Shown here in pieces: positions 22,961-32,872 of a DNA stretch of 64,000 nucleotides. The position numbers were made by a program, and so were the translations under genes. The DNA is from Corynebacterium sphenisci DSM 44792 (GTDB lineage: Bacteria > Actinomycetota > Actinomycetes > Mycobacteriales > Mycobacteriaceae): assembly GCF_001941505.1 (NCBI RefSeq), contig NZ_CP009248.1, positions 1,302,001-1,366,000 of the forward strand. The letters run 5' to 3'. Under the pieces are notes generated by a model. That model had not been told where the DNA came from. It saw only the letters and a program-made list of their open reading frames with translations, and ran no database searches. The stretch's first letter is position 1, and the number at the start of each line of letters is the position of its first letter.

Positions 22961-24172
22961 GTGAGCGGACGACTCCGACTCTTCACCAGCGAATCGGTGA
23001 CGGAGGGGCACCCGGACAAGATCTGCGACGCCGTCAGCGACTCCATCCTCGACGCCATGCTGGCGAAGGACCCGCAGGCCCGGGTGGCGGTGGAGACCGT
23101 GGTCACCACCGGCCTGGTGCACGTCGTCGGCGAGGTCTCCACCTCCGCCTACGTCGACATCGCCGGGATCGTGCGCTCCCGGCTGCGCGAGATCGGCTTC
23201 GACTCCTCGGAGAAGGGCTTCGACGGCACCACCTGCGGGGTGTCCATCTCCATCGGCGAGCAGTCCCCGGAGATCTCCGAGGGCGTCACCGAATCCCTGG
23301 AGTCGCGCAGCGGCGCCGGGCCGGTGGAGGACCTGGACCGCGCCGGCGCCGGCGACCAGGGCCTGATGTTCGGCTACGCGGTGCGGGAGACCCCCGAGCT
23401 GATGCCGCTGCCCATCGCCCTGGCGCACCGGCTGGCCCGCCGGCTCACCGAGGTGCGCAAGGACGGCACCCTGGACTACCTGCGCCCCGACGGCAAAACC
23501 CAGGTCACCATCGGCTACGACGAGCACGACCGCCCGGTGGCCCTGGACACCGTGGTGATCTCCACCCAGCACAACCCCGGGGTGGCGCACGCCGACCTGG
23601 AGCGGGACCTGCGCGCCGCGGTGCTGGAGCCGGTGCTCGCCGAGGAGGGCCTCCCGGAGCTCGCCACCGCGGACCTCACCCTGCTGGTGAACCCCTCCGG
23701 CTCCTTCGTGCTCGGCGGCCCGATGGGCGACGCCGGGCTCACCGGCCGCAAGATCATCGTGGACACCTACGGCGGCATGGCCCGGCACGGCGGCGGCGCC
23801 TTCTCCGGCAAGGACCCCTCGAAGGTGGACCGCTCCGCGGCCTACGCGATGCGCTGGGTGGCGAAGAACATCGTCGCCGCCGGCCTCGCCGACCGGGTGG
23901 AGGTGCAGGTGGCCTACGCCATCGGCCGGGCCAACCCGGTGGGCCTGTACGTGGAGACCTTCGGCACCGCGCAGGTGCCCGAGGACCGGATCGCCGAGGC
24001 GATCCGCAAGGTCTTCGACCTGCGCCCGGCGGCGATCATCGCCGAACTGGACCTGCGCCGGCCGATCTACGCGCCCACCGCCGCCTACGGCCACTTCGGC
24101 CGCACCGACGTGGATCTGCCCTGGGAGCGGGTCGACCGGGTGGCGGACCTGCGCGCCGCCGCCGGGGCCTAG
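22961..24172 (+). CDS. metK: S-adenosylmethionine synthetase
   Basis: Makes SAM from methionine and ATP. The 403-residue protein starts at GTG 22961. It has the ATP/metal site [13 protein letters not shown], the hexapeptide GAGDQG ([12 protein letters not shown]), the P-loop-like [17 protein letters not shown] and [12 protein letters not shown]. The leader is about 105 nt and begins with a strong hairpin. It is followed by priA, which has its own promoter. Confidence 0.98.
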   Translation: MSGRLRLFTSESVTEGHPDKICDAVSDSILDAMLAKDPQARVAVETVVTTGLVHVVGEVSTSAYVDIAGIVRSRLREIGFDSSEKGFDGTTCGVSISIGEQSPEISEGVTESLESRSGAGPVEDLDRAGAGDQGLMFGYAVRETPELMPLPIALAHRLARRLTEVRKDGTLDYLRPDGKTQVTIGYDEHDRPVALDTVVISTQHNPGVAHADLERDLRAAVLEPVLAEEGLPELATADLTLLVNPSGSFVLGGPMGDAGLTGRKIIVDTYGGMARHGGGAFSGKDPSKVDRSAAYAMRWVAKNIVAAGLADRVEVQVAYAIGRANPVGLYVETFGTAQVPEDRIAEAIRKVFDLRPAAIIAELDLRRPIYAPTAAYGHFGRTDVDLPWERVDRVADLRAAAGA

Positions 24173-24203
24173 GCCCGCACCGCGGCGCCGCCGCCCGCGC
24201 GCC

Positions 24204-24209
24204 TACCAT
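24204..24209 (+). promoter_or_regulatory. -10 box for priA (probably leaderless)
   Basis: TACCAT ends 9 nt before the ATG at 24218, and no ribosome site lies between. Confidence 0.45.
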
Positions 24210-24217
24210 CGGCGGAC

Positions 24218-26236
24218 ATGGAGCAGACGAGCCCGGCCCCCGCGGGGCCCATGGTGGCCCGGGTGCTGCCGCTGCTCGGGCTGCCGCACCTGGACCGGGC
24301 CTTCGACTACCGGATCCCCGGGGACCTCGACGAGGCGGCCCGGCCCGGGGTGCGGGTGCGGATCCGCTTCGCCGGCCGGCTGGTCGACGGGATCCTGCTG
24401 GAGCGCGCCGCCGCCACCGAGCACCCCGGGGATCTGCAGCCGCTCAAGGCGGTGATCTCCCCGGAGGTGGTCTACCCGCCGCGGCTGGCGCGGCTGGTGG
24501 ACTCCCTCGCCGAGTACCTCGGCGGGGTGCGCTCCGATCTCATCCGGGCCGCGGTGCCCGGCCGGCACGCCCGGGTGGAGCGGGGCCGCACCGGGGAGCC
24601 GCCCAGCTGGGAGGAGCTGGGCCCGCTGGCGGGGGAGGCGCCGGATCTGGGGGCCTGGTCCCGCTACGCCTGGGGGGAGTCCTTCGTGGACGCCACCCTG
24701 GCCGGGGCCCCGGCGCGGGCGGCCTGGCAGGCCGCCCCCGGCGAGGACCGGGCGGCCCGGGTCGCGGAGCTGGCGGTGGCGGTGGCGCGCGCCGGCGGCG
24801 GGGCGCTCATCATCGTCCCGGACGCCCGCCGGGTGGCCCGGGTCGAGGCGGCGCTGCGGGAGCTGGTCGCCGCCCGGCAGATCACGGTGCTCACCGCCGA
24901 GGTCGGCCCGGAGGCGCGCTACCGGCGCTACCTGGACATCCTGCACGGCTCCGCCCGGCTGGTGGTGGGCACCCGCTCCGCGGCCTTCGCGCCGCTGCCG
25001 GGGCTGCGCCTGGCGGTGCTGCTCGACGACGGCGACGACAACCTCGTCGACCCCCGGGCCCCCTACGCCCACGCCCGGGAGGTGCTGGTCACCCGCAGCT
25101 CCCAGGAGGGCTGCGCGCTGCTGCTCGGCGGCTGGGCGCGCACCGCCGAGGTCGCCGATCTGGTGCGCCGCGGCTGGGCGGGCTCCCTGGTGCCGGAGAC
25201 CGCGGCGCTGGCCGCGGCGGCGCCGGCGCTGAGCGCCACCGCGGACAGCGCCGTGGACCCGGACGCCGCCCCCCGGGGCCGGCTGCCCGCGGCCGCCTAC
25301 CGGGCGGCCACCGCCGCGCTGCGCGCCGGGGCCCCGGTGCTGGTGCAGGTGCCCCGCCGCGGCTACCAGCCGGCCCTGGCCTGCGGGCGCTGCGGCACCC
25401 CGGCGCGCTGCCCGGCCTGCAATGGCCCGCTGGGCATCCCCGCCCCCGGCCCGGAGGGGGCGGCGCAGCCGCCGGCCTGCCGCTGGTGCGGGCACCCGGT
25501 GGCCCGGCACCGCTGCCGGGAGTGCGGTTCGCCGCGGCTGCGGGCCACGATCACCGGCTCCGAGCGCACCGCCGAGGAGCTCGGCCGGGTCTTCGCCCCG
25601 CACCCGGTGCGCTCCTCGGCGGGGGAGCGGATCCTGCGGCGGGTGGACGACGGGCCCCGGGTGGTGGTGGCCACCCCGGGCGCGGAGCCGGTCGCCGAGG
25701 GCGGCTACGGGGCGGTGCTGCTCCTGGACACCTGGGCGATGCTCGGCCGGCAGGATCTGCGCGCCGCCGAGGACGCCCTGGCGCACTGGCTGGCCGCCGC
25801 GGCCCTGGCCCGGCCCGCGGCCGCCGGCGGCGCGGTGGTCGTCGACGCCGACGCCGCGATCCCGGCGGTGGCGGCGCTGCTGCGCTGGGACCCGGCCGGG
25901 GCGGCGGCGGCGGAGCTGGCGGACCGGGCGGTGGCCGGGTTCCCCCCGGCGACCCGGATGGCCGCCGTGGACGGCACCGCCGAGGCGGTGCGCCGCTTCC
26001 TCGGCCAGCTGGCCCTGCCCGCCGGGGCCGAGGTGCTCGGCCCGGTGGATTTCCCGCCCGGGCCGCGGCCGCCGGCCGGGCTCACCGCCGCGGAGACCCG
26101 GCGGGCGCTGCTGCGGGTGCCCCGGGAGCACGCCCGGGAGCTCGGCCGGGCGCTGCGCGCCGCGGCGGCCTCCCGGGCCCTGGTGCGCGAGGAGCGCCCG
26201 GTGCGCGTCATCGTGGACCCGGCCCGGATCGGCTGA
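24218..26236 (+). CDS. priA: PriA-like primosomal protein N' lacking helicase motifs
   Basis: Homologue of the replication-restart protein PriA, acting at stalled forks. The 672-residue protein keeps the N-terminal DNA-binding domain (ARVLPLLGLPHLDRAFDY), the zinc-binding domain with eight cysteines from Cys389 (CGRCGTPARCPAC and CRWCG/CRECG) and the C-terminal domain. It lacks a Walker A (no GxxGxGKT in the region around residues 160-180). The DEEH box is replaced by LDDGDDN near 268. Actinobacterial PriA proteins are known to be degenerate in this way, so it probably acts structurally rather than as a helicase. The ATG at 24218 is supported by the -10 box 9 nt upstream. Confidence 0.9.
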   Translation: MEQTSPAPAGPMVARVLPLLGLPHLDRAFDYRIPGDLDEAARPGVRVRIRFAGRLVDGILLERAAATEHPGDLQPLKAVISPEVVYPPRLARLVDSLAEYLGGVRSDLIRAAVPGRHARVERGRTGEPPSWEELGPLAGEAPDLGAWSRYAWGESFVDATLAGAPARAAWQAAPGEDRAARVAELAVAVARAGGGALIIVPDARRVARVEAALRELVAARQITVLTAEVGPEARYRRYLDILHGSARLVVGTRSAAFAPLPGLRLAVLLDDGDDNLVDPRAPYAHAREVLVTRSSQEGCALLLGGWARTAEVADLVRRGWAGSLVPETAALAAAAPALSATADSAVDPDAAPRGRLPAAAYRAATAALRAGAPVLVQVPRRGYQPALACGRCGTPARCPACNGPLGIPAPGPEGAAQPPACRWCGHPVARHRCRECGSPRLRATITGSERTAEELGRVFAPHPVRSSAGERILRRVDDGPRVVVATPGAEPVAEGGYGAVLLLDTWAMLGRQDLRAAEDALAHWLAAAALARPAAAGGAVVVDADAAIPAVAALLRWDPAGAAAAELADRAVAGFPPATRMAAVDGTAEAVRRFLGQLALPAGAEVLGPVDFPPGPRPPAGLTAAETRRALLRVPREHARELGRALRAAAASRALVREERPVRVIVDPARIG

Positions 26237-26250
26237 GCCGGCCGGGCGGG

Positions 26251-26256
26251 TACCAT
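26251..26256 (+). promoter_or_regulatory. -10 box for def-fmt-rsmB
   Basis: TACCAT just after priA, predicting an mRNA start near 26263 and a leader of about 50 nt. The leader contains two copies of CCGCCGGCCC (26271-26290) that can form a 6-bp hairpin. Confidence 0.45.
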
Positions 26257-26314
26257 GGTGCGGCCCCGCCCCGCCGGCCCCCGCCGGCCCGAGACCCCGG
26301 AGGTGACGCCCCCG

Positions 26315-26818
26315 ATGGCGATCCGCGACATCCGCCTCTTCGGCGATCCGGCGCTGACCAGCCGCGCCGAGGAGATCACCGTCTTCGACGAGCAACTCGG
26401 CCGGCTCGCCGAGGATCTGCTCGACACCATGGACGCCGGCGGCGGGGTGGGCCTCGCCGCGAACCAGATCGGGGTGCTGCGCCGGATCTTCGCCTACGAC
26501 TGCGAGGGCCGCCGCGGGGTGCTGGTCAACCCCCGCTGGGAGCCGGTGGGGGAGGCCACCGAGGTGGCGGAGGAGGGCTGCCTGTCCATCCCCGGGGTCG
26601 CCGCGGACACCGAACGGCATCTGCGGGTGCGCGCGACCGGGCAGGACGCCGCCGGCACCCCGGTGACCATCGAGGCCGAGGGCCTGCTGGCCCGGTGCAT
26701 CCAGCATGAGGCGGACCACCTCGACGGGGTGCTGTTCCTGCGCCGGCTGGAGCCGGCGGCGCGGCGGGCGGCGATGGCGCGGGTGCGCGCCATGGACTGG
26801 TTCCGGAACGGAAGGTAG
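26315..26818 (+). CDS. def: Peptide deformylase
   Basis: Removes the formyl group from new proteins; Fe/Zn enzyme. The 167-residue protein has all three family motifs: [17 protein letters not shown] and QHEADHLDG (the metal ligands are the Cys and two His). The ATG at 26315 is chosen with GGAGGT at 26299. An in-frame GTG at 26303 would add four residues. fmt starts 8 bases after its stop, which groups formylation and deformylation in one unit. Confidence 0.96.
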   Translation: MAIRDIRLFGDPALTSRAEEITVFDEQLGRLAEDLLDTMDAGGGVGLAANQIGVLRRIFAYDCEGRRGVLVNPRWEPVGEATEVAEEGCLSIPGVAADTERHLRVRATGQDAAGTPVTIEAEGLLARCIQHEADHLDGVLFLRRLEPAARRAAMARVRAMDWFRNGR

Positions 26819-26826
26819 GAGAGGCC

Positions 26827-27771
26827 ATGCGGATCATCTTCGCGGGCACGCCCGAGCCGGCGGTGCCGGCGCTGCGCGCCCTGCTCGACCACCCCGACCA
26901 CGAGGTGGTCGCGGTGCTCACCCGGGCCGATGCGCCCGTGGGCCGGGGCCGGCGGCTGCGGCCCTCCCCGGTCAAGGAGGTCGCCGAGGCCGCCGGGGTG
27001 GAGGTGCTCACCCCCGCCACCCTGCGCGACGACGCGATCGCCGCCCGGCTGCGCGAACTCGCCCCGGACTGCGTGGCGGTGGTCGCCTACGGGCTGCTGG
27101 TGCCCGGGGAGCTGCTCGACCTGCCCGCCCACGGCTGGGTGAACCTGCACTTCTCGCTGCTGCCCGCCTACCGGGGCGCCGCCCCGGTGCAGGCCGCGAT
27201 CGCCGCCGGGGAGGACGTCACCGGCGCCTCCACCTTCCGGATCGAGGCCGGCCTGGACACCGGGCCGGTGCTCGGCCGGGTCACCGAGGCGATCCGGGCC
27301 GAGGACACCGCCGCGGACCTGCTCGGCCGACTCGCCGACTCCGGGGCCGGGCTGCTCGCCGCCACCATGGACGGGCTGGCCGCCGGGGTGCTGCGCGCCG
27401 AGGCGCAGCCCGCCGAGGGGGTCAGCCACGCCCCGAAGATCCGGGTCGGCGACGCCCGGGTGGACTGGACCCTGCCCGCGCACGTCATCGACCGCCGGAT
27501 CCGGGCGCACACCCCGGCGCCGGGGGCGTGGACCACCCTGGACGGGGAGCGGCTGAAGCTCGGCCCCGTGCGTCCCCTGGACGAGGCCGCCGCGGAGGCG
27601 GCGGGCGGGGCCCCCGCCCCCGGGGAGATCCGGGTGCGCCGGCGCCGGGTGCTGGTCGGCACCGGCACCGGCCCCGTGGCGCTCACCGGGGTGCAGGCCC
27701 CCGGCAAGCGGATGATGGCCGCCGCGGACTGGGCCAACGGGGCCCGCCCGGACGGAAGGCGGGTGTCCTAG
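26827..27771 (+). CDS. fmt: Methionyl-tRNA formyltransferase
   Basis: Formylates initiator Met-tRNA using 10-formyl-THF. The 314-residue protein has [16 protein letters not shown] at the start, the catalytic block [15 protein letters not shown] and a C-terminal OB-like domain ([15 protein letters not shown]). The rsmB ATG begins on the base after its TAG stop. Confidence 0.97.
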   Translation: MRIIFAGTPEPAVPALRALLDHPDHEVVAVLTRADAPVGRGRRLRPSPVKEVAEAAGVEVLTPATLRDDAIAARLRELAPDCVAVVAYGLLVPGELLDLPAHGWVNLHFSLLPAYRGAAPVQAAIAAGEDVTGASTFRIEAGLDTGPVLGRVTEAIRAEDTAADLLGRLADSGAGLLAATMDGLAAGVLRAEAQPAEGVSHAPKIRVGDARVDWTLPAHVIDRRIRAHTPAPGAWTTLDGERLKLGPVRPLDEAAAEAAGGAPAPGEIRVRRRRVLVGTGTGPVALTGVQAPGKRMMAAADWANGARPDGRRVS

Positions 27772-29205
27772 ATGGCCGGCACCGACGGGGGAGCGCCCCG
27801 CCGCCGCGCCCGCGGGGCGGAGCGGGACCGGCGGGCCCGGGGGCGGCGCCGCCCGGGCCGCCTGGACGCGCCCCGGCATGCGGCGCTGACCGTGCTCGGC
27901 AAGGTCCGCGCGGAGGGGGCCTACGCCAACCTCGTGCTGCCCGGGGAGCTGCGCCGGCGGGGCCTCGCCGGCCGGGACGCCGCCTTCGCCACCGAACTGG
28001 CCTACGGCGCCCTGCGCGCCGAGGGGCTGCTCGACGCGGTCCTCGCGGAGGTCTGCGACCGGCCCCTGGACGCGCTCGACCCGGAGGTGCTCGACGTGCT
28101 GCGGCTGGGCGCCTACCAGCTGCTGCGCACCCGGGTCGGCGCCCATGCCGCGGTGGACACCTCCGTCACCGCCGCCCGGATCGCCGCCGGCGAGGGCGCC
28201 GGCGGATTCGTCAACGCGGTGCTGCGCCGGGTCGCCGCCCGGGACGAGGAGGCCTGGGTGGCCCGGCTCGCCCCGGACGCCGGGGCCGACCCGGTGGGCC
28301 ACCTCGCCTTCCGGCACGCGCACCCGCGCTGGGTGGCCGAGGCCTTCGCCCAGGCGCTGGGCCCGGAGGCCGGGGAGCTCGCCGCGGCGCTGGCCGCCGA
28401 CGACGCCCGGCCCGGGGTGCACCTGGCCGCCCGGCCCGGGGAGATCACCGCCGAGGAGCTGGCCCTGGCCACCGGGGGCGAGGTCGGCCCCTACTCGCCC
28501 TACGCGGTGCACCTGCCCGCCGGGGATCCCGGGGAGCTCGACGCGGTGCGCGAGCGCCTCGCCCAGGTGCAGGACGAGGGCTCCCAGCTCATCGCCCGGG
28601 CGCTGAGCATCGCGCCCCTGGCCGGCGCCGACGGCGGCCGCTGGCTGGACCTGTGCGCCGGCCCCGGCGGCAAGGCGGCGCTGCTCGGCGCCATCGCCGC
28701 GGTCGACGGCGCCGCCGTGGACGCGGTGGAGCCGGCCGCCCACCGCGCCGAGCTGGTGCGCCGGGCCACCACGGGCCTGCCGGTGACCGTGCACGAGGCC
28801 GACGGCCGCGACCCGGGCCTCGACCCCGGCTACGACCGGGTGCTGGTGGACGCGCCCTGCTCCGGGCTGGGCGCGCTGCGCCGCCGCCCGGAGGCGCGCT
28901 GGCGCAAGCGGCCCGCCGATCTGCCGGGCCTGGTGCGGCTGCAGCGGGAGCTGCTCGCCGCCGCCGCGCGGCTGGTCCGCCCCGGCGGGGTGATCGCCTA
29001 CTCCACCTGCTCCCCGCATCTGCGGGAGACCCGGGCGGCGGTGGATCGGGCGGTGCGCGACCTCGGCCTGGTCGAGCTCGACGCCGCCGCGGCGGTGGCG
29101 CCGATGGCCGGCACCGGGCCGGGGCGCGCGGTGCAGATGTGGCCGCACCGGCACGGCACCGACGCGATGTTCCTGGCGCTGCTGCGCCGGCCCCTCGCGG
29201 AGTAG
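27772..29205 (+). CDS. rsmB: 16S rRNA (cytosine-967-C5)-methyltransferase
   Basis: SAM-dependent RNA m5C methyltransferase (Sun/Fmu). Of 477 residues, the first ~40 are Arg/Pro-rich. An N-terminal NusB-like RNA-binding domain follows (about 40-170). The Rossmann methyltransferase domain has LDLCAGPGGKAALL, the conserved-Cys motif DAPCSGLGALRRRPEARW and the catalytic-Cys motif YSTCSPH. It sits in the conserved def-fmt-rsmB unit. Confidence 0.94.
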   Translation: MAGTDGGAPRRRARGAERDRRARGRRRPGRLDAPRHAALTVLGKVRAEGAYANLVLPGELRRRGLAGRDAAFATELAYGALRAEGLLDAVLAEVCDRPLDALDPEVLDVLRLGAYQLLRTRVGAHAAVDTSVTAARIAAGEGAGGFVNAVLRRVAARDEEAWVARLAPDAGADPVGHLAFRHAHPRWVAEAFAQALGPEAGELAAALAADDARPGVHLAARPGEITAEELALATGGEVGPYSPYAVHLPAGDPGELDAVRERLAQVQDEGSQLIARALSIAPLAGADGGRWLDLCAGPGGKAALLGAIAAVDGAAVDAVEPAAHRAELVRRATTGLPVTVHEADGRDPGLDPGYDRVLVDAPCSGLGALRRRPEARWRKRPADLPGLVRLQRELLAAAARLVRPGGVIAYSTCSPHLRETRAAVDRAVRDLGLVELDAAAAVAPMAGTGPGRAVQMWPHRHGTDAMFLALLRRPLAE

Positions 29206-29215
29206 CCGGCCCGGC

Positions 29216-29221
29216 TAGGAT
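29216..29221 (+). promoter_or_regulatory. -10 box for rpe (leaderless)
   Basis: TAGGAT ends 8 nt before the ATG at 29229, with no ribosome site. Confidence 0.5.
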
Positions 29222-29228
29222 CGGGGCC

Positions 29229-29891
29229 ATGAGGCAACCCATCATCGCCCCGTCCATCCTCTCCGCCGACTTCGCCCGGCTGGACCGCGAGATCGCGGCC
29301 ATCGCCGACGCGGACTGGGTGCACGTCGACGTCATGGACGGCCATTTCGTGCCGAACCTGTCCTTCGGGGCCCCGGTGCTCGCCGCCGTGGACCGGGTCA
29401 CCGACCAGCACCTCGACGTGCACCTGATGATCGAGAACCCGGAGCGCTGGGTGGACGACTACATCGCCGCCGGCGCCGATTCGGTGACCTTCCACGTCGA
29501 GGCCGCCGCCGACCCGGTGGCCCTGGCCCGCCGGCTGCGCGCCGCCGGGGTCGGCGCCGGGGTGTCGCTGCGCCCGGGCACCCCGATCGAGCCGCTGCTG
29601 GAGCACCTCGGCGAATTCGACGTGGTGCTGGTGATGAGCGTGGAACCGGGCTTCGGCGGCCAGTCCTTCATGCCCGACCAGCTGGACAAGGTCCGCGCCC
29701 TGCGCGCCGAGATCGACGCCCGCGGCCTGGACACCCTGATCGAAATCGACGGCGGGATCGCCCCGGCCACGATCGGCGCCGCCGCGGCGGCCGGCTGCGA
29801 CGCCTTCGTCGCCGGCTCCGCGGTCTACGGGGCCGGCGACCCGGGCGCCGCCGTCGCCGAATTGCGGCGCCTCGCCGCCGCGGAGAGGTAG
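29229..29891 (+). CDS. rpe: Ribulose-phosphate 3-epimerase
   Basis: Interconverts ribulose-5-P and xylulose-5-P. The 220-residue TIM-barrel protein has APSILSADFARLD, the metal ligands in HVDVMDGHFVPN and HLMI, and the phosphate loop VEPGFGGQSF. It lies directly before the riboflavin genes, which use ribulose-5-P as a precursor. The stop is 7 bases before ribD. Confidence 0.97.
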   Translation: MRQPIIAPSILSADFARLDREIAAIADADWVHVDVMDGHFVPNLSFGAPVLAAVDRVTDQHLDVHLMIENPERWVDDYIAAGADSVTFHVEAAADPVALARRLRAAGVGAGVSLRPGTPIEPLLEHLGEFDVVLVMSVEPGFGGQSFMPDQLDKVRALRAEIDARGLDTLIEIDGGIAPATIGAAAAAGCDAFVAGSAVYGAGDPGAAVAELRRLAAAER

Positions 29892-29898
29892 GCCCGCC

Positions 29899-30993
29899 AT
29901 GCCGCTGCACCCCGACCTGCTGCCCACGACGCCCCTGAGCCACGACCAGGCGATGCGCCTGGCGATCGCCGCGGCCGAGCGGGTGCGCGGCACCACCCGG
30001 CCCAACCCCCCGGTGGGCTGCGTCATCCTCGACGCCCGCGGGATCGCGGTGGCCGCCGCCGGCACCGACCCGGTGGGCGGGCCCCATGCCGAGGCGCAGG
30101 CCCTGGCCGCCGCCGGGGAGCGCGCCCGCGGCGGCACCGCCGTGGTCACCCTGGAGCCCTGCCACCACGTCGGCCGCACCCCGCCGTGCACCGGCGCCCT
30201 CGTCGAGGCCGGGATCGTCGAGGTCGTGCACGGCGTGGCCGACCCCAACCCGGTGGCCGCCGGGGGCGCGGACTGGCTCGTCGGCCGGGGCGTGGCGGTG
30301 GTCGGCGGGGTGCTCGCCGCGGATATCGCGGACGGGGTGCTGCGGCCCTGGCTGCACTGGCAGGCGCACCGCCGGCCGCATATCACCCTGAAGACCGCCG
30401 GCACCGTCGACGGGCTGGCCGCCGCCACCGACGGCTCCTCCCAGTGGATCACCGGGCACCTGGCGCGGCGCCGGGTGCACGTGGACCGCTCCCGGCGCGA
30501 CGCCATCATCGTCGGCACCGGCACCGTGCTCGCCGACGACCCCCGGCTCACCGCCCGCAGCGGCGACGGCGCCCTGCTGCCGCACCAGCCGCTGCGGGTG
30601 GTGGTGGGCCGCAAGGCGGTGCCCGCCGACGCGGCGGTGCGCGGCGGGGCCGGCCCGGCGGACCCGGACACCCCGGAGCTCGGCGGGGGCTTCCGGCACA
30701 TCCAGACCCGGGACATGGACCGGGTGGTCGACGTGCTCGCCGACCTGGGCCTCATCGACGTGCTCGTCGAGGGCGGGCCCCGACTGGCCGGGGCCTTCCT
30801 CGCCGCGGGCCTGGTCGACGCGATCGAGTCCTACGTCGCCCCCGGGCTGCTCGGCGCGGGCACCGCGGTGGTGGACACCGGTTCGGCGACCACCGTCGCC
30901 GACATCGCCCGCTTCCGCACCACCGGGGTGGAGAACCTCGGCGGGGACGTGCTGATCCGGGCGGTGCGCGGCCCCGTCGCCGGCCGCGGCTGA
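29899..30993 (+). CDS. ribD: Bifunctional riboflavin deaminase/reductase
   Basis: Deaminates and then reduces the pyrimidine intermediate of riboflavin synthesis. Of 364 residues, about 1-150 are the zinc cytidine-deaminase-like domain (HAEAQAL, EPCHHVGRTPPC). From about 160 is the dihydrofolate-reductase-like NADPH domain (RPHITLKTAGTVDG, SRRDAIIVGTGTVLADDPRLT). It begins the ribD-ribE-ribBA-ribH group. No FMN riboswitch is visible before it, and the 7-base gap to rpe leaves no room for one. Confidence 0.96.
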   Translation: MPLHPDLLPTTPLSHDQAMRLAIAAAERVRGTTRPNPPVGCVILDARGIAVAAAGTDPVGGPHAEAQALAAAGERARGGTAVVTLEPCHHVGRTPPCTGALVEAGIVEVVHGVADPNPVAAGGADWLVGRGVAVVGGVLAADIADGVLRPWLHWQAHRRPHITLKTAGTVDGLAAATDGSSQWITGHLARRRVHVDRSRRDAIIVGTGTVLADDPRLTARSGDGALLPHQPLRVVVGRKAVPADAAVRGGAGPADPDTPELGGGFRHIQTRDMDRVVDVLADLGLIDVLVEGGPRLAGAFLAAGLVDAIESYVAPGLLGAGTAVVDTGSATTVADIARFRTTGVENLGGDVLIRAVRGPVAGRG

Positions 30994-31001
30994 GGGCCGT
31001 C

Positions 31002-31007
31002 TACCCT
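31002..31007 (+). promoter_or_regulatory. -10 box for ribE (leaderless)
   Basis: TACCCT ends 8 nt before the GTG at 31015. The gap to ribD is 21 bases and lacks a ribosome site. Confidence 0.45.
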
Positions 31008-31014
31008 GGACGGC

Positions 31015-31602
31015 GTGTTCACCGGAATCGTTGAGGAAATCGGCCGCGTCCGCGCGGTGCGCGACCTGGGCGACGCGATCGTCCTGGACATCGCCTGCCG
31101 CCGGGTCGTCGCCGACGCCGCCGCGGGCGACTCCATCGCCGTGGCCGGGGTGTGCCTGACCGTCACCGAACCCCGCGCCGACGGCTTCACCGCCGACGTG
31201 ATGCGCGAGTCCCTGGACCGCACCGGCCTCGGCGCCCTCGCCCCCGGCGACCCGGTCAACCTGGAGCGGGCGCTCGCCGCCGGCGGCCGGCTCGGCGGGC
31301 ACATCATGCAGGGCCACGTCGACGGGGTGGGCGAGGTGCTCGCCCGCACCCCCGCCGAGCACTGGGAGGTGGTCCGGATCTCGCTGCCGGGGCGGCTGGC
31401 CCGCTACGTGGTGGAGAAGGGCTCCATCGCCGTGGACGGGGTCTCGCTCACCGTCTCCGGGATCGGCGAGGGCTGGTTCGAGGTGAGCCTCATCCCGACC
31501 ACCCTGGCGGAGACCACCCTGGGCGACCGGCCGGCGGGCGCCACGGTGAACCTGGAAGTCGACGTGCTGGCGAAGTACGTCGAGAGGATGCTCGACCGTT
31601 AG
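31015..31602 (+). CDS. ribE: Riboflavin synthase alpha chain
   Basis: Dismutates 6,7-dimethyl-8-ribityllumazine into riboflavin. The 195-residue protein consists of two lumazine-binding repeats: [11 protein letters not shown]...GVCLTV (1-~95) and [14 protein letters not shown]...GVSLTV (~96-190). It starts at GTG 31015, giving the standard first residues. Its TAG stop is also the beginning of the predicted -10 box of the next gene. Confidence 0.96.
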   Translation: MFTGIVEEIGRVRAVRDLGDAIVLDIACRRVVADAAAGDSIAVAGVCLTVTEPRADGFTADVMRESLDRTGLGALAPGDPVNLERALAAGGRLGGHIMQGHVDGVGEVLARTPAEHWEVVRISLPGRLARYVVEKGSIAVDGVSLTVSGIGEGWFEVSLIPTTLAETTLGDRPAGATVNLEVDVLAKYVERMLDR

Positions 31603-31605
31603 GCT
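31600..31605 (+). promoter_or_regulatory. -10 box for ribBA, overlapping the ribE stop codon
   Basis: TAGGCT, whose TAG is the ribE stop. It ends 8 nt before a GTG at 31613, which would make ribBA leaderless if that GTG is the true start. Confidence 0.4.
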
Positions 31606-31606
31606 C

Positions 31607-32872
31607 ATGGGCGTGACTGCACTGGACACCGTGGAACGCGCGATCGCGGACATCGCCGCGGGCAAGGCGGTCGTCGTCGTCGACGACGAGGACCGCGAGA
31701 ACGAGGGCGACATCATCTTCGCCGCGGAGAAGGCCACCCCGGAGCTGCTGGCCTTCACCGTGCGCTACTCCTCCGGGTACATCTGCGCGCCGCTGACCGG
31801 CGCCGACTGCGACCGGCTGGGGCTGCCGCCGATGGTGGCCCGCAACGAGGACGTCCGCGGCACCGCCTACACGGTCACCGTGGACGCGGACACCGGCACC
31901 ACCGGGATCTCCGCGGCCTGCCGGGCGCGCACCATCCGCCGGCTGGCGGATCCGGGGTCGACCGCCGCGGACTTCACCCGCCCCGGGCACGTGGTGCCGC
32001 TGCGCGCCCGCGAGGGCGGGGTGCTCGCCCGGGCCGGGCACACCGAGGCCGCCGTGGACCTGGCCCGCCTGGCGGGGCTGCGCCCGGCCGGGGTGCTCTG
32101 CGAGGTGGTCTCCCAGGAGGATCCCACCGGGATGGCCCGGGCCCCGGAGCTGCGCCGCTTCTGCGATGAGCACGACCTGGCGCTGATCTCCATCGAGCAG
32201 CTCATCGAGCACCGGCGGCACCACGAGTCGCTGGTGGAGCCGGTGACCCGGACGAAGCTGCCCACCGAATTCGGCGAGTTCCTGGCCTGCGGCTACCGCA
32301 GCCTGGTCGACGGGGTGGAGCATATCGCCCTGGTCTGCGGGGAGATCGGCGACGGGGAGGACGTGCTGGTGCGGGTGCATTCGGAATGCCTCACCGGCGA
32401 TGTGCTCGGCTCCCGGCGCTGCGACTGCGGCCAGCAGCTGCACAAGGCGATGGCCGCGATCCAGGAGGCGGGCCGGGGGGTGCTGCTCTACATGCGCGGC
32501 CACGAGGGCCGCGGGATCGGGCTGATGCACAAGCTGGAGGCCTACCGGCTGCAGGACGACGGGGCGGACACCGTGGACGCGAACCTGGCCCTGGGCCTGC
32601 CCGCGGACGCCCGGGAGTACGGCACCGGGGCGCAGATCCTGCGGGATCTGGGAGTGCGCTCCATGGCGCTGCTCACCAACAACCCGGCGAAGCGCTCCGG
32701 GCTCGGCGGCTACGGGCTGCGGATGAGCCGGCGGGTGCCGGTGCCGGTGGAGGTCACCGAGGACAACGTGCGCTACCTGATGACCAAGCGGGAGCGGATG
32801 GGCCACGAGCTGCCCTGGCTGGACGACTACATTGGGGGCGGGGCCGAGGCGATGGAGGAGGAGCGGCGATGA
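31607..32872 (+). CDS. ribBA: Bifunctional 3,4-dihydroxy-2-butanone-4-phosphate synthase / GTP cyclohydrolase II
   Basis: Supplies both precursors of riboflavin. Of 421 residues, about 1-205 are the DHBP synthase domain ([38 protein letters not shown]). The rest is GTP cyclohydrolase II, with the zinc cysteines in [19 protein letters not shown] and [10 protein letters not shown]. In the DHBP domain the usual SAADR/SASDR motif reads SAACR, with Cys105 in place of Asp. ATG 31607 or GTG 31613 could be the start (two codons apart); the -10 spacing favours the GTG. Its stop overlaps ribH (ATGA). Confidence 0.95.
   Translation: MGVTALDTVERAIADIAAGKAVVVVDDEDRENEGDIIFAAEKATPELLAFTVRYSSGYICAPLTGADCDRLGLPPMVARNEDVRGTAYTVTVDADTGTTGISAACRARTIRRLADPGSTAADFTRPGHVVPLRAREGGVLARAGHTEAAVDLARLAGLRPAGVLCEVVSQEDPTGMARAPELRRFCDEHDLALISIEQLIEHRRHHESLVEPVTRTKLPTEFGEFLACGYRSLVDGVEHIALVCGEIGDGEDVLVRVHSECLTGDVLGSRRCDCGQQLHKAMAAIQEAGRGVLLYMRGHEGRGIGLMHKLEAYRLQDDGADTVDANLALGLPADAREYGTGAQILRDLGVRSMALLTNNPAKRSGLGGYGLRMSRRVPVPVEVTEDNVRYLMTKRERMGHELPWLDDYIGGGAEAMEEERR

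Noticed and set aside
26271..26290. Tandem repeat of CCGCCGGCCC
   Set aside because: Two copies of a 10-base GC-rich word in a leader are expected by chance at this base composition.
29860..31020. FMN riboswitch for the rib genes
   Set aside because: The gaps before ribD (7 bases) and ribE (21 bases) are far too short to hold the RFN element.
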